DNA of 64,000 nt, taken from the NCBI GenBank assembly GCA_019155205.2, contig JAHNZQ020000049.1:53064-117063 (forward strand), given 5' to 3'. Under the pieces are notes generated by a model. It ran no database searches and was not told the origin of the DNA. It saw nothing but the letters and a program-made list of their open reading frames with translations. The position numbers and the translations under genes were made by a program. Positions 20,034 to 30,860 of the stretch are shown piece after piece; positions within the stretch are counted from its first letter, which is position 1; every line of letters starts with the position of its first letter. The DNA comes from Gracilaria vermiculophylla. Taxonomy: Eukaryota > Rhodophyta > Florideophyceae > Gracilariales > Gracilariaceae.

Positions 20034-21833
20034 CACGCGAGGAAATTGAAGCTTTTCCCCGCGCGCGCGCCGCTGGAATTCGTGGCCATCGATATTTTGG
20101 GGCCCTTCCTCACCACAAAACGTGGGAACAAATTCTTACTCGTTATTACGGATCGTTTCTCGAAACTCGTTCGGACCGTTCCATTACGGCAAATTACCGC
20201 TACAAGCGTCGCACAGGCGTTTGTGACCCATTGGGTTTTTGTCTACGGCCCGCCGGTTAACTTACTCTCCAATAACGGGAAACAGTTCGCCTCTCGGTTC
20301 TTCGAGGATGTGTGCAGGATTCTTGACATCAAGAACCTGTCCACGACCATGTATCATCCTCAGGCCAATGGCCAAGTGGAACGGTTTAACCGGACTCTAC
20401 TGGCAGCACTCCGTTCTTACGTCGCTGATCACCCCCAGACCTGGGATGCTTTCACGGACGCGTTGGCCTTCGCGTACAACACGCAGGTCCACCGGACAAC
20501 CGGCGTCACCCCGTTCGAGCTAGTGCTATCACGCACTCCACATAGTATGGCGTTGGAATCACAGCCTACGCTGGATGCTTTCCCGTCGCCGAAAGGATTT
20601 CGGGATCACTGGAATTCGTGGCTCACGAAGTTGGTGCCGCAAGTGCGTCGTTCAATGGCCCGAGCCCAAGCCGCGGACAAACGCGACTTTGATGCCCACG
20701 TGCGCCGCGCGCAACCATCACTCGTTCGCGATGGTTACGCGTTCCTCCGAAAGGAGCATTGGAACTCTGAAAGGGAAAAGCGCCACAAGCTATCTCTAAT
20801 AGCGGAGGGACCATACCGCGTCGTTGCGTTGGCCCCTGGCACTGCCGTACTTGATATTGCCGGAACGCACGAACGGGTCTCCAGGGACCGCGTGGTCTCC
20901 GCCCCTCCCCGATCGGGCGCAACAGCCGGTACACCCGGGAACATTCCGTCGGGACCCTCCGGCGCAACACAACTGGCTACACCGTCGACGTCCCGACCAT
21001 CGGAGTTACCGCACCCGACTCGGGGACTGTTGGACTTGTTGGACTTCCCGCCTGTGCGGCCTCAACCTCAAGAAGGCCCGCGGCCTAAGGAGGGGGAGGC
21101 GCACAAAGTCCGTCGTGATCATGCCGCGCACTCGCGGACTCGCGCCGTTTCTACGGATAGTGAGGCCGTCACAAACGTAGCCGCTTCGCGGGAACGAGTC
21201 GGCCTACGTCTCACATCACTGGCTGAGCCGTCCCTTCCGTCGCAGACGTCGACCATTCCGCCGCAAACGTCTGACTGCACTCCGCAAGAGTCGGATCCTC
21301 CATCGCAGGAGTTGGCCGACACCACGGCAGAGCCGGCAAAGCCCCCAGAAACGGTTATCAATGCGCCCGAACGGCGGGAGATACACGTCGGTGAGGGAGA
21401 ATCAGAGAGGTCCGTTGCGTCCATTTACCCTACCGTGCAGAGCAACCCACCAGGTGGTGCTGTCAGGACACTCGCAGCGTTACGGGAAGACGAGACACCG
21501 GCTAAGCCGTTGGACTCCATGCGTCACTCGCTGCATACGCCGTTCGGAACGCCGGACGACCCACGCGCAGCCAACCCCGGCCGCTGTCGAGACGTCGTCG
21601 TTACACGGCATGGCCGACAGGTTTACCGTCAGGAATACGTGGTCGACCACATTGTGGAGCATTCCTATCACCCTTTGGGGTATATTCAGTACTTGGTCCG
21701 TTGGTACGGGTATGGGCCCGAAGCCGATTCGGACGAGCCGATCGAGCATCTGCCCCGCTCCAAGGTGGTGCAGTACCACAGGAGAACGCTCACGGCTTTG
21801 CCGGAAACAATCAGCCGCGCCCAAGTTGGGTAG
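20034..21833 (+). pseudogene. G1 pol: integrase core and chromodomain
   Basis: Open from the TGA at 20031 to a TAG at 21831-21833. Core: EFVAIDILGPFLTTKRGNKF (first Asp), then LLSNNGKQFASRFF, where the second catalytic Asp is Asn (codon at 20271), then HPQANGQVERFNRTLLAAL with the Glu. A long Pro/Ser/Thr-rich linker (about 20900-21590) precedes the chromodomain YVVDHIVEHSYHPLG, YLVRWYGYGPEADSDEP. The domain order is standard; the D-to-N change should abolish strand transfer. Confidence 0.88.
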
Positions 21834-22241
21834 CTGACCCCTTGCAGGGAAGGCTAGATGACCCTTCGCAGTGAAGCCCTGGTGACCCCTGTGAGGGAAG
21901 GGTTGCGGAAGAAGTGACCCCTAGTGGGGAGGATACACAGTAGAACTGGATGATGAAGACCTGGAAAGGGAAGAAGAACAGAGAAGTAGAAGAGAAAGAA
22001 GATGGAACGAGATGCATAAGCATACGCAAGAAGCGGGACCTTCCGGTTTATTGGCACTCGAGATTACGCTCGCGCACGCGGAAAGCCGGACACCCTGCTG
22101 GGGAATCCGAATACAACTCAAGGGTTGAATGCACCGGCCGCGTCGTGGTCATCTCTGGCCTCGCCGTGGGCAGCACCGTGTCCAGTACTCCTGTTCCCTC
22201 CGTTCAGGCGCGCAGCGAGAACAGCCCTCAACGAGGCAATG

Positions 22242-23474
22242 TTACCGCTCGTTTCGCGTACACTCAACCCGACTCCACGGAGGGACTGTGATACCACTTC
22301 CTATAACTTCCGGTTCGTCCGGCAAGTTCGCGGTAGCCGTATCATGGAACGGCGCTGTCGGAGGACCCGCCACAGCGCCGCCGCTACTCGGTACCGTTGC
22401 CGGCCCGGCCGGACTGTAGCCGGTCCCCAGATTACCCGCTTCGGCGTCATTGGCCCCGATTACATCGTCGTCGTCATAGCCCTCATCGAGGAGGACGTCA
22501 TCGTCGTACGCCGGGTGGTAGTCGTGGCAATTGACGAATCCACGCGGAAGACCCCGGGGAATAACCCGCTCTGCGGTGCGCAACGCTGCGGCCTCCGCTT
22601 CGAAGATTTCGCGTCCCTCCCAAGGGTCATAGAAGATGAAATCTCCCGCCAATGGTGTGCGTCGTCCCGAAGACCGGTCATGGCCCCCGCGCTCGTCACC
22701 ACGGCCACTTTGCCGTAACGGAACGGTGCTCCAATCTACACGGTCGACGACATCCAGGAGTTCCTGAGCCTCCTCAGCGTTGTTCACACCCCCAAGGGGG
22801 ACGCGCAAGTCGAGCTTTCGAATGCAAGTCCGCAAGCGCGGAGGGAGGTACCACAGTCGATACTGGTCGTAGGCCTCCCAGAGCATAAACGCCGCCGTGC
22901 GGGATGCCCATTCCGTTATTACCAGGGGCCACAAGCCGGATACCGGATCCTGTAATAGGCATGACCCTAGATAGGTGACCACGGGTGGCAATTCCACATA
23001 GCACCCGCGGCATACCTCTACTGCGGACCACCACCTTGGCAGAGGAACGTACCGGCCAAGCCGATGGAACGGATGGATCCGGTTCACTTCCGTGTTTTGA
23101 TACAAGATAAGGAACCCGAAGCGGGACCTTGACCAACGCTCGTTGCGGATGAAGCCCTGTAAGAACCGGGAGCGACCCTCTTGGTCTAGGTACCGGAACT
23201 CGGCCCGGATAATCGGGCGAACCCAGCAAAGCGCCGCTTGACGCGGAGTTACCCGGCCCCGCCACGCAGTGACATTGAGGTTAGCGAGACGGTCACAATA
23301 ACCGATCTCGCCCTCCGTCCGGTACAACCGAAGGTCGAAGCCAAGCTCCTCAGGGAGCGGGAAACGGAATACTGCACGGTTCATACGGGAATATCCGATC
23401 CGCACGAAATTGGCGTGCGCCGCTGCGCGCGATTCGCCACTGCGCCGCATAATTTCGTGTTCGAGAACCGCCAT
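22242..23474 (-). CDS. G1 antisense ORF, C-terminal two-thirds
   Basis: A 410-codon ORF antisense to pol, located between the chromodomain and the 3' LTR. It has no family I recognise. Visible features are a Trp/Arg-rich middle (RFGFLILYQNTEV, CYVELPPVVTY), a segment GDFIFYDPWEGREIFEAEA, then a strongly acidic run (YDDDVLLDEGYDDDDV) and a Pro/Gly-rich tail. There are no membrane segments. Related sequence occurs antisense in elements E and F, which argues that it is a conserved component. One TGA separates it from the N-terminal piece in the same frame. Confidence 0.6.
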   Translation of the reverse strand: MAVLEHEIMRRSGESRAAAHANFVRIGYSRMNRAVFRFPLPEELGFDLRLYRTEGEIGYCDRLANLNVTAWRGRVTPRQAALCWVRPIIRAEFRYLDQEGRSRFLQGFIRNERWSRSRFGFLILYQNTEVNRIHPFHRLGRYVPLPRWWSAVEVCRGCYVELPPVVTYLGSCLLQDPVSGLWPLVITEWASRTAAFMLWEAYDQYRLWYLPPRLRTCIRKLDLRVPLGGVNNAEEAQELLDVVDRVDWSTVPLRQSGRGDERGGHDRSSGRRTPLAGDFIFYDPWEGREIFEAEAAALRTAERVIPRGLPRGFVNCHDYHPAYDDDVLLDEGYDDDDVIGANDAEAGNLGTGYSPAGPATVPSSGGAVAGPPTAPFHDTATANLPDEPEVIGSGITVPPWSRVECTRNER

Positions 23475-23483
23475 TCGGCGTCG

Positions 23484-24032
23484 TCAATCCCATGAAGTGG
23501 TGACGATTGCCGGAAGTTCATCCGGAAGCCGGTCGTTTCCGTCGGAGTACGACGCGATGAACGCCTTGTCGAAGACGGCAGTGGGATGAAACCACGGCGC
23601 CCGCCGGAACAGCATCGCATGACGATGCGGATCCAACCCCACCAAGTCAATGTACGACGGCCACGCACGCTGCGGCGGCATGATGTGACCCTTTCCGGCA
23701 CCGACACCACTGTGGAAGATACCGCCATCGGGGTGCGCGTGACCGCCTGCGGCGTGAGGAGCCCCCCGGCGAGGATTCTCCCGTTCCTGCTGACCGGCGT
23801 TGTACCCGCTTTGCGAAAGAGGCAATGACTGGGAGCCACCGAAGAAATCCCCGCTGAAGTAGATGTTGTTGTTCCCGTTCATCGGGCTTGTCGCACGAGG
23901 AATCGGAGGGGAGTTGCTGGAGGCAGGGACGATCGCTGGAGACAAAAGACGGACGATGGAAAGAGAAGACTGCTTGTGCGGGTGTTGCTGTACACCGCAA
24001 AGTTGCGTAGAAATATCCCGGGTGTTCGGCAT
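23484..24032 (-). CDS. G1 antisense ORF, N-terminal part
   Basis: A 182-codon ORF in the same frame as 22242-23474, separated only by a TGA (about 23481-23483), so together they give a roughly 600-residue protein. It starts MPNTRDISTQL about 85 bp inside the 3' LTR. It is rich in Pro, Ser and Gly (SGDFFGGSQSLPLSQSGY) and ends with APWFHPTAVFDKAFIASYSD. Function unknown. Transcription would have to start in or near the 3' LTR on the antisense strand, which is inference. Confidence 0.5.
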   Translation of the reverse strand: MPNTRDISTQLCGVQQHPHKQSSLSIVRLLSPAIVPASSNSPPIPRATSPMNGNNNIYFSGDFFGGSQSLPLSQSGYNAGQQERENPRRGAPHAAGGHAHPDGGIFHSGVGAGKGHIMPPQRAWPSYIDLVGLDPHRHAMLFRRAPWFHPTAVFDKAFIASYSDGNDRLPDELPAIVTTSWD

Positions 24033-24100
24033 GTTGAGAAGGAGCGCTTTAACGTCCGATCTTTGGTGCTCAACTCACTGCTGCGCAGGTGTGCTTCGCT

Positions 24101-24116
24101 CCTAAGGAGGGGGATA
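24101..24116 (+). promoter_or_regulatory. G1 polypurine tract
   Basis: CCTAAGGAGGGGGATA directly precedes the LTR start TGAAGTGCAACGC. Element F has GAGGGGGGAGATA at the same place. Confidence 0.65.
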
Positions 24117-24878
24117 TGAAGTGCAACGCTCTTCTGGAGGATTTCTCACGACTTAGTCGGTACTTGCACTCCGAAGAGGTGTGGTTATTTTATGATGAAT
24201 AGCGCAGGGGTTGGCCGCTGAGGTGCACGCCGGACTGCTGCGTCACACACGTGGGTACAGTAGGGGTGCATGGCATTGCTGGACAAATTAGATATTTTAC
24301 TCAGATAATTTTGGGCGGCGCGCCGCACTGTCAGGGTGGTGCGCCGACTACAGTATATATACCCCGCTACAACGGCTGCCCAGTAAACCCTATGACGCCC
24401 CAAGAGGGTTGTGGCTCTGAATGTTTCCGCCTCCGGCGTCGCTCACCGCTGCTGCGAGGTAGCACCCATTTGCACGGCAGTTCATGCCTCCCTCGAGACT
24501 TAGAGAGTGTCACCACAACTTGTGTCTATCCTTTACCGACATTGTCGTGTACTCAGCCCAGTATTGGGCCCTGTTTTTGTTGCTCTTTTCGTCCCGTGCC
24601 CACACACCGGTGGACACGCTGTCGCTCCGGGTACCTACCGTACCCTTCACTCTTGCTCGCTCGCGAGACTCCATACCGATTACTCATGATTCCGGCCACT
24701 TCGTATTGAAGGAATCTCAGACTTAACACTCTAGGTAGCCGCCTGAAGGGCTGCCCTCGGTCTTACCAACCGGCTTCGCCGTGGCACGCCCAGAGTGGCT
24801 CTGTTTGCTTTGCTACCCAAGAAGGGGAAGATTCCGAACGTCTTCGTGGTGTTTTCCCGCCTCTGGCGTTGCACTAAA
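24117..24878 (+). repeat. G1 3' LTR
   Basis: Starts TGAAGTGCAACGC and ends GCGTTGCACTAAA, an imperfect terminal inverted repeat. Both ends match the LTR of element F at 60774-61609, including TTCCGAAC(G/A)TC near the right end. It is followed by CGAC and the resumed copia LTR. Confidence 0.75.
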
Positions 24879-24882
24879 CGAC

Positions 24883-24937
24883 GCACTCTGAAATACCGCG
24901 CAGCCGCGCCTGTGGTTGGAACCCGTGCCGATTGATA
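24883..24937 (+). repeat. Copia 3' LTR, second part
   Basis: 55 bp corresponding to 13279-13333 with about six differences (GCACTCTGAA ... CCGATTGATA). It completes the copia LTR interrupted at 18642. Confidence 0.8.
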
Positions 24938-24949
24938 CAGACGGGACTC

Positions 24950-25340
24950 ACTATGTGTCCCATGTAGTCTTCCTGCTGGTCAACGAACATACACATCTTC
25001 AGCTTGAGAGTCACTTGCGCCTGTGGAGCAGTCGGATTACAGTCCTAACATGGTTAACATGCTCTCTGATGGTGCTGGGATAGTTTATGACATCGTCAAT
25101 ATATACCAACGCTAATGGGCATTGAACCCTCAGAACGAAGCTGTCCAAAGCCCTCTGGAAAGCGGCAGGTGTGTTGCGCAACCCAAATGGCATCCGTCGA
25201 AGACGGCAAAGACCCGCGTGGTACGTATACGCCGTTTTTTCTTTGTTCTTCTCTGCGATATCCATTTTACAGCATAACCAATTGGTATGCAAGGCGGTAA
25301 ATACTTCGGCATCTTTTATTGAGTCGAGGCACTCGTCCAT
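24950..25340 (-). pseudogene. H2 reverse transcriptase palm
   Basis: Minus translation gives CLDSIKDAEVFTALHTNW, DIAEKNKEKTAYTYHAGL, RRMPFGLRNTPAAFQRAL, the catalytic LVYIDDVI, then LKLKMCMFVDQQEDYMGHIV. These are successive gypsy RT palm and thumb motifs. The first catalytic Asp region is altered (LHTNW) and there are stops at both ends. The copia LTR begins just after GHIVSP. Confidence 0.75.
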
Positions 25341-27587
25341 TCGGGGTACCTAGTATGAATACGTGCCCGTTACTGAATTTAAATTTGAATATTGAATGCA
25401 AAGCTTCAATCAATTATCTCTCTTTTTCCGCACCAAAGCCATTAGGCCGGTTTATATGGAAGCGGCATGTTTTATCACGCTTTCTTTGAAGATACGGTCA
25501 ACCTCACAGAGTTCCATTTATCGGGTTCATGATCTCGCACGGTACGGATCCTGATAAAATGGTTTAAAATCAGGAGTGAGTGCAGTCCGGTGCTTGATAG
25601 CTGTGATTGAGCCCAATTGGCTCGACGACATGGAGCTGAATAGTTTAAATAGGTCGACGATTTGGCGTCTCAGGATGTCTCCTTCGAGTCCAATGCTTAC
25701 ATTTTTGTTTCGATTCGTAGTCTGGTCTTTTTAGTAAGCGAATTCGATGTTTATCCACCACTCTTTAGGGTCTTGGCCTTCGTCGACCCTTTGTGGTGGA
25801 ACGGTAAATACCAACCCCATTTGCAAAGTTTTATCAGGTCTTCACAGATTTATGTAAGAACCGTAATGAAAGACACGTTCGTGGTGTTCTCCACATTCCC
25901 ATTGGTCATTAAAATGAGATGACATTCCAATAGGCCGGAGTCGTTTTGGAGCGACAAGAATCCGGGCTGGTCACAGGTCATTTTGGACACCATTTGGTGT
26001 GAAGCGTGAAGTATTATATTATCGATGAAGCGTACCGTGTTGTACGTACTACCTGCAGGTGTCGGTTGTTCAGTATCTTTTGGTTGTTAGTTCCGAATAG
26101 CTTGGCCTATAATAGCGATAAGGGTGCCCTTGTGGAGAGCAATCGTACCTGTAAGAAGGTAAATCGTTTTGACCTGTCCGTCAATTACGAAGTACTTGGG
26201 ATGCAGTCTGTTTTCTTTTGGTTCACGACAAGAAAAAGCGTTCGGGCAGTCAAGTTTTCATGGTTACCTGAATGGGACTTTAGCCGATGGTGGAGAGTGG
26301 CCTTCGGTCGGTATTTATCGAAATGATTGACAGCTGCATGGGTTGAAACAATGCAGAACTTTATTGGTTAACAACTTCTTCGCAACGAGATTTGATCCAA
26401 CGCCAGTAATAAGAGCGGCTATACAGGGTGTTACTCATATAGCGGAGACTCCAAGGGTGATAGTGGCTTTGTAGTAGTCATGTTGCATAAAGAATCTCAG
26501 ATCCATACGGTCAGTGCTCCTTGTTTTGTTGACACCTACTTTGTTGCTACCCGTTCTATATTTCCGGGAGTCTGGTCCGTCGCCGTTCTATTTTCGGTCG
26601 AGGGCGGTCTTATGTCCGAACTTTATTTGTTTTATTGTGTGTGTCATCTAGGGGCTTTAGAGTCACAAAATACGGTGTGAAGATCTGTTAAACGTTCCGT
26701 ATCTGATGCTATGGCAGTCTGTGGTTGTTGGATTCTATCGTAGATAGCTCCGTCCTGGTTACCGTCGATGTCCGAATCATTTTGTTCCGGGTTTGATCTG
26801 GAATCTGCAGGAAGGTTTCGCGTTGTTGCAATAACGCACTGGAACATGCAGAAGCCACATTGTGGTGTGATGGACAGAACCCACAAAGGAGATTTCTTGT
26901 TGACAGATCCCTGAAAGCGAATGACCCAAAGGTATTCCGTTGGCTACCGACTCAAGTATGGTCTGCGACATTGCGGTTTGGTACGAACCTGATGGATTTC
27001 TGGCGTGTTCATGTCACAGGGCAGGGCAAGAACTGTCTGGTAAGAGCCAACTGGAACAAAAGCTGGGTTTACCATTCCTTAAAGAGAGAGCGTAGAAGAC
27101 GAGCAGTTGGATGATACGCCAGGCGTCTAGAGATCGTTCGAGTCTACCCAATGGACTGCATGTGGTGTAGGCTCTCTAATGACCGGTGGTTTTCATACTG
27201 AGACACAAGAGCAATTGACCGCTAGCACTCTCTTGTCTTTTGGTTTCTCCTTAGAAGTAACACCGGTTAGTATTTTAATGTGTCATTTAGCTCGATGTGT
27301 ACCATCAATCCTTTGGACATATCGTGCAAGTGCGTTCAAATCCAGATGGCGGTGATTTGCCAAATGGTTTTGCACCTAGGCTTTGATGTCCTTATAAACG
27401 TTTCAGGCGTACTCGGACTTCAACTGAGCGGTACTGAAGAGCTTCCCGACAGAGATGCGGTCGGCACTATTGTCTCAGAGAAATATAGTTCTGTCTGTCC
27501 GACCCGTTGACGGCAATCCAATATATCCGCGTAGGATTTTTCTATGACCTGCTTGGTAACGTAGGTCTGCAGGAGGTTCTGCACCAC
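25341..27587 (-). other. Decayed H2 interior, no readable gene
   Basis: Expected location of H2 protease and the gag C-terminus. I see only short open stretches and no protease motif. Confidence 0.35.
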
Positions 27588-27884
27588 TTAAAAATAGGGG
27601 CGGAGCATCTCCGTAGCATCCATGCCAAGCACCATGTCGCTTCTCTGCATCCTACTGTGGAGCAAGGAGCCAGCTATTCCTATGCTGTAGAATTGGAACC
27701 ACCACATGAAGGCGCTTTCTGAAAAACCATTCTGTTCGCATGCGAGCACAAAAAGTTGAAAGAAATCAATGATTGAGATGGGTTCTTCACCATTGAAGGT
27801 CGTATCTCTGATTCGGGAATTACGGTGACGATGCTGCTTAGTTGTTGCACTCACCTCGTGAAAAGAAGACTCTGGCATCTTCAT
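27588..27884 (-). pseudogene. H2 gag fragment
   Basis: A 98-codon minus ORF with FNGEEPISIIDFFQLFVLAC, the typical gypsy gag capsid start (F.G.DPI.VL.FL...C). The related gag of element E reads FSGEDPISVLNFLSR. Only the N-terminal capsid portion is readable. Confidence 0.55.
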
Positions 27885-27899
27885 GGTGCATTTTCGCTT

Positions 27900-29147
27900 T
27901 GGAGAATTGCAATAGAACTAACTATATTACTCTGACTAGTTGAATGTTTTACAAGAAGACACTGAAACCCAAGCTAATATATGCAAAAATGAACTGTTTC
28001 TGAACATATTTTTTATATGAAGCTCGGCATAGCATTTTCATTTTCTCGACTAGAAAACATTTAAGTCAATTTTTAAAGCTTATTTATAACTCTATGAAAA
28101 AACTTTTAGAGTTTTAATGCAAAGAATTTTGTAGCTTTGTAGGATATTTATGAAATATCAGATAAACTCTCAAATAAAGCAAAAGCGACTAAAAGTGATC
28201 TTGCTTATCTGTAGAATACGAATCTTATGAAGGCGAATATTTAACGATATCATCGCACGACTCAAATGAGAACATTTACCTCTGCAATTGTTGGCTCGTA
28301 ACAAGAGACCATTTTGAATTCAAATCTACAATGCATGTGCAAGTTTTGTAATATCTAACATTTGTGTTATGTCAGCAACTTAAGATAGATACGGAAAGAA
28401 CTTTTTAACTTCGTATTCATTTTGCATTATAAGAATACAGTTTTGACGAACCTCTGCATGTAATGAAAAGAAAATTCTTACTCTTAACAACATAATGTTT
28501 TCTTAAAATCCCACGACATGAATCGTTTTTTCGACATCATATATATCTGTTACAGTAACGTATACATAGTTATTGAACGTCTGCTCATAAAAATAAACAA
28601 AAATAACACTTGAGAATCAATAAAGTGCATTCATATTTAGATATATGCATATTCTTTATTCCATGTAATTATTATTTACAGGAAACGTATCGTATTTTTA
28701 GAAAAAATGTGTAATACTTTTTCATGAATTTTCGTTTCTTGTATACATTTGAATTATTGTATTGTTCCAACTTGTCCCTGTATGAAAGAATTACAATACA
28801 AATGGTGAGGCTGTGTCTGTCTAATTAATGAAAAGCATCTCAAGCATAAAACTGCTGCTTCACTGCCTTCATTGGGTTTGCCACTTGTTCTCGCTACGCG
28901 ATGGCTTTGACCACACAATTTGTATTTTTTTTAGTTGTCAATTTTCTCTCCTCGCTCATCGCGTAAATATGTACCTTATCCAGCGCAATTGAGCTGCATA
29001 TACCTCCGCATATTCGATGCTTCACATATCATGCTCGGTCACTTTTCGAATGCGCGATACTTCTGAAAACAATTGAAATATGTCCCATGTAATTATTGAA
29101 TCGTTCACTTGCAGCTCACATCAGAATAATTATTTTACCTATAAGTA
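27900..29147. other. AT-rich spacer
   Basis: No ORF above background and no motif I recognise. Base composition is clearly more AT-rich than the element-packed flanks, suggesting original host intergenic DNA. Confidence 0.5.
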
Positions 29148-30425
29148 CAGTGCGTTTCAAAAACATATTACCCCTCAAAAGTGCGCCAAAACTGTACTAT
29201 AGGCAAGCTTTTGCACATAGTCTATGTAGAATCGTTTCAAAAAGGTATGTACACCTTCTTCTTTCTAGTAAAAATGGCTCGAGGCCCGCCACTTTCCAAG
29301 CAAGAACAGCTTCTAATCGTTAAATTGAACGCCGAGAAGCAATCTAACAGTGCTATCGCTAAAACATTAAAGCGTTCTAGGGTCACAATTGCTACTTTTC
29401 TCAAAAACCCGACTTTACATGGCTTAAAACGATCTCCGGGACGCCCGAAGAAGCTCAGCCCAGCAGAAAAAAGAGGAATTAAAATGGAATTGTGTAAAGG
29501 AAAAGTATCGTGCAAAAAAATTGGAATTAATCTCAATCTCAACGTTTCTAAATCCACTATATGGAGGCAGATAAACAGCACAAATTTATTTAAATATAAA
29601 AAATGAAGAAAACTTTCTTTCTCCAAGACCATCACAAGCAAAAGCGAATTGACTGGTGTGTTGGAAAAGCCTACTGGACAAAAGAATGGGAAAATGTTAT
29701 TTTTACTGATGAAAAAAAGTTCAACTTGGACGGACCAGATTGCTACAAATTTTATTGGCACGATCTTCGTAAGGAACGTCATGAATTTTATACCAGGCAC
29801 TCTGGTGGAGGCTCTGTAATGGTCTGGGCGGGCATTTCTAAAAAAGGTCTAACGGAAATTGCATTTATTGAAACGAACATGAATGCAGAAAAATATCAAG
29901 AAGTTCTATACAACTATTTGCTACCTTTTGGTTTATGTTTCCATGAAGAAAATGTCATTTTTCAACAGGGTAATGCGCCTGTACACACTGCATCTTTAAT
30001 CAAAAACTGGCTACAGGAGTCTGAGGTATCTGTTTTAGAGTGGCCGGCGCGCCCACCAGATTTGAACCCAATTGAAAACGTTTGGGGACTGCTGGCGAGG
30101 ATGGTTTATGCGCATGGAAGGCAATTTCAGACGGGTTTTGAACTTAAAAACCGTATTAAAAATTGCTGGAAATCTATAACAGTTTCAACTGTGGAAAAGT
30201 ACATCAATTCGATGCCGAAACGCTGCATTAGCGTTATACAGCAAATAGGATGCAAAATAAACTATTGAGCGTCGCGCAGTAAAGATTTGTTATTGATGAT
30301 CATATGTTTTTGAAACGTTTTTTTGACTTTACTTTTTTCTGAAACCTATTTTTGTAGGCGTAGAGTATACATTTGTTCGTTTTTTTGAGATTTCACAGCA
30401 TGTCGTATGTTTTTGAAACAGTCTG
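29148..30425 (+). mobile_element. T-A: Tc1/mariner-like transposon
   Basis: 1278 bp flanked by TA on both sides (29146-29147, 30426-30427). Outer ends CAGTGCGTTTCAAAAACAT and, inverted, CAGACTGTTTCAAAAACAT. A second internal copy of the motif (GTTTCAAAAAGGTATGT at about 29233 and its inverse at about 30300) gives a direct-repeat-in-inverted-repeat layout. It contains one transposase gene. Confidence 0.9.
29274..30268 (+). pseudogene. T-A transposase, frameshifted, D-to-G
   Basis: Starts MARGPPLSKQEQLLIV with a bipartite helix-turn-helix (NSAIAKTLKRSRVTIATFL, SKSTIWRQI) and a GRPKK hook. The first ORF ends at 29606 and the catalytic half starts at 29603 in another frame. Comparison with T-B shows one A missing in the run at about 29598-29603. 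The DD34E domain has [15 protein letters not shown] (first Asp), FQQGNAPVH where the second Asp is Gly (29969-29971), and DLNPIENVW with the Glu. Tc1 transposases cut and paste at TA; this copy should be dead. Confidence 0.88.
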
Positions 30426-30474
30426 TACATTCAATATAAAAATGCATTTTTCTTCAAATCTGATTTTTGCAAGC

Positions 30475-30860
30475 TGTTTTGCGATCGAAAACTATGTTTT
30501 GTAATCTTTTTTAATCAAAACCCTTTTTCTTATTTTATGCATATTGTACTAACCCTATAAATGGTTATCTCCAGAATAATGTAGGAGGAATAACCATAAA
30601 GTTTCGAGGTTTTTGCGTATTAAGCTTCACGAACTCATTTTTACAAGTTCAGCAATAAATAATTCGTGAAGAACGACAAAAAGTGGTGTCTCGGAGAAGA
30701 GCAAATCATTAAAACGTCTAAAAAAGTGTCTTTTGTTTTCATGGTTAATTTTTGAAAGACTGTGTTTCCAAGACGTCTTATAGAAAGACCAAAACTCTGG
30801 CGCAATGTAAAGTTATTGAGATTTGTCCTGTATGTTTTTCGAATGTTTTGGCTGTGCTTG
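30475..30860 (+). repeat. Sequence duplicated upstream of EamA gene
   Basis: This segment and 62645-63034 (continuing at 63967) share long stretches, for example GCGTATTAAGCT, AGTGGTGTCT, AACAAATCATTAAAAC and TTTGTCCTGTATGTTTTTC. It precedes the EamA gene by about 470 bp and may be its upstream region or UTR. Confidence 0.65.

Larger units (their letters stand above)
18743..24878 (+). mobile_element. G1: chromoviral Ty3/Gypsy, 5' part in gap
   Basis: Pol starts mid-RT at the gap edge and continues in one frame to a chromodomain. An antisense ORF, polypurine tract and 3' LTR follow. The right border is followed by CGAC (24879-24882), matching GCGAC left of the gap, as expected for a TSD within the copia LTR. 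Confidence 0.85.
13020..24937 (+). mobile_element. Ty1/Copia element, 3' LTR split by gypsy G1
   Basis: Plus-strand Copia recognised by the order gag, protease, integrase, RT, RNase H (integrase before RT). The 5' LTR is 13020-13333. The 3' LTR starts at 18384, is cut at 18642 by an N gap plus gypsy G1, and resumes at 24883-24937. The two pieces (259 + 55 bp) add to exactly the 314 bp of the 5' LTR. No convincing TSD was found. Both flanks are RT sequence of the minus-strand H2 relic. Confidence 0.82.
24946..27884 (-). mobile_element. H2: decayed Ty3/Gypsy, gag-to-RT part
   Basis: Right-hand half of the minus-strand relic H2, with a gag fragment at 27588-27884 and RT at 24950-25340. The stretch between is too decayed to read. 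It continues at 13010-11530 on the other side of the copia insertion. Confidence 0.6.

Noticed and set aside
20623..21824. Long open frames antisense or out of frame to G1 integrase and chromodomain
   Set aside because: GC-rich coding sequence readily leaves shadow frames open; they show no motif.
22242..24032. aORF as an envelope gene
   Set aside because: It is antisense to pol and shows no signal peptide or membrane segment.
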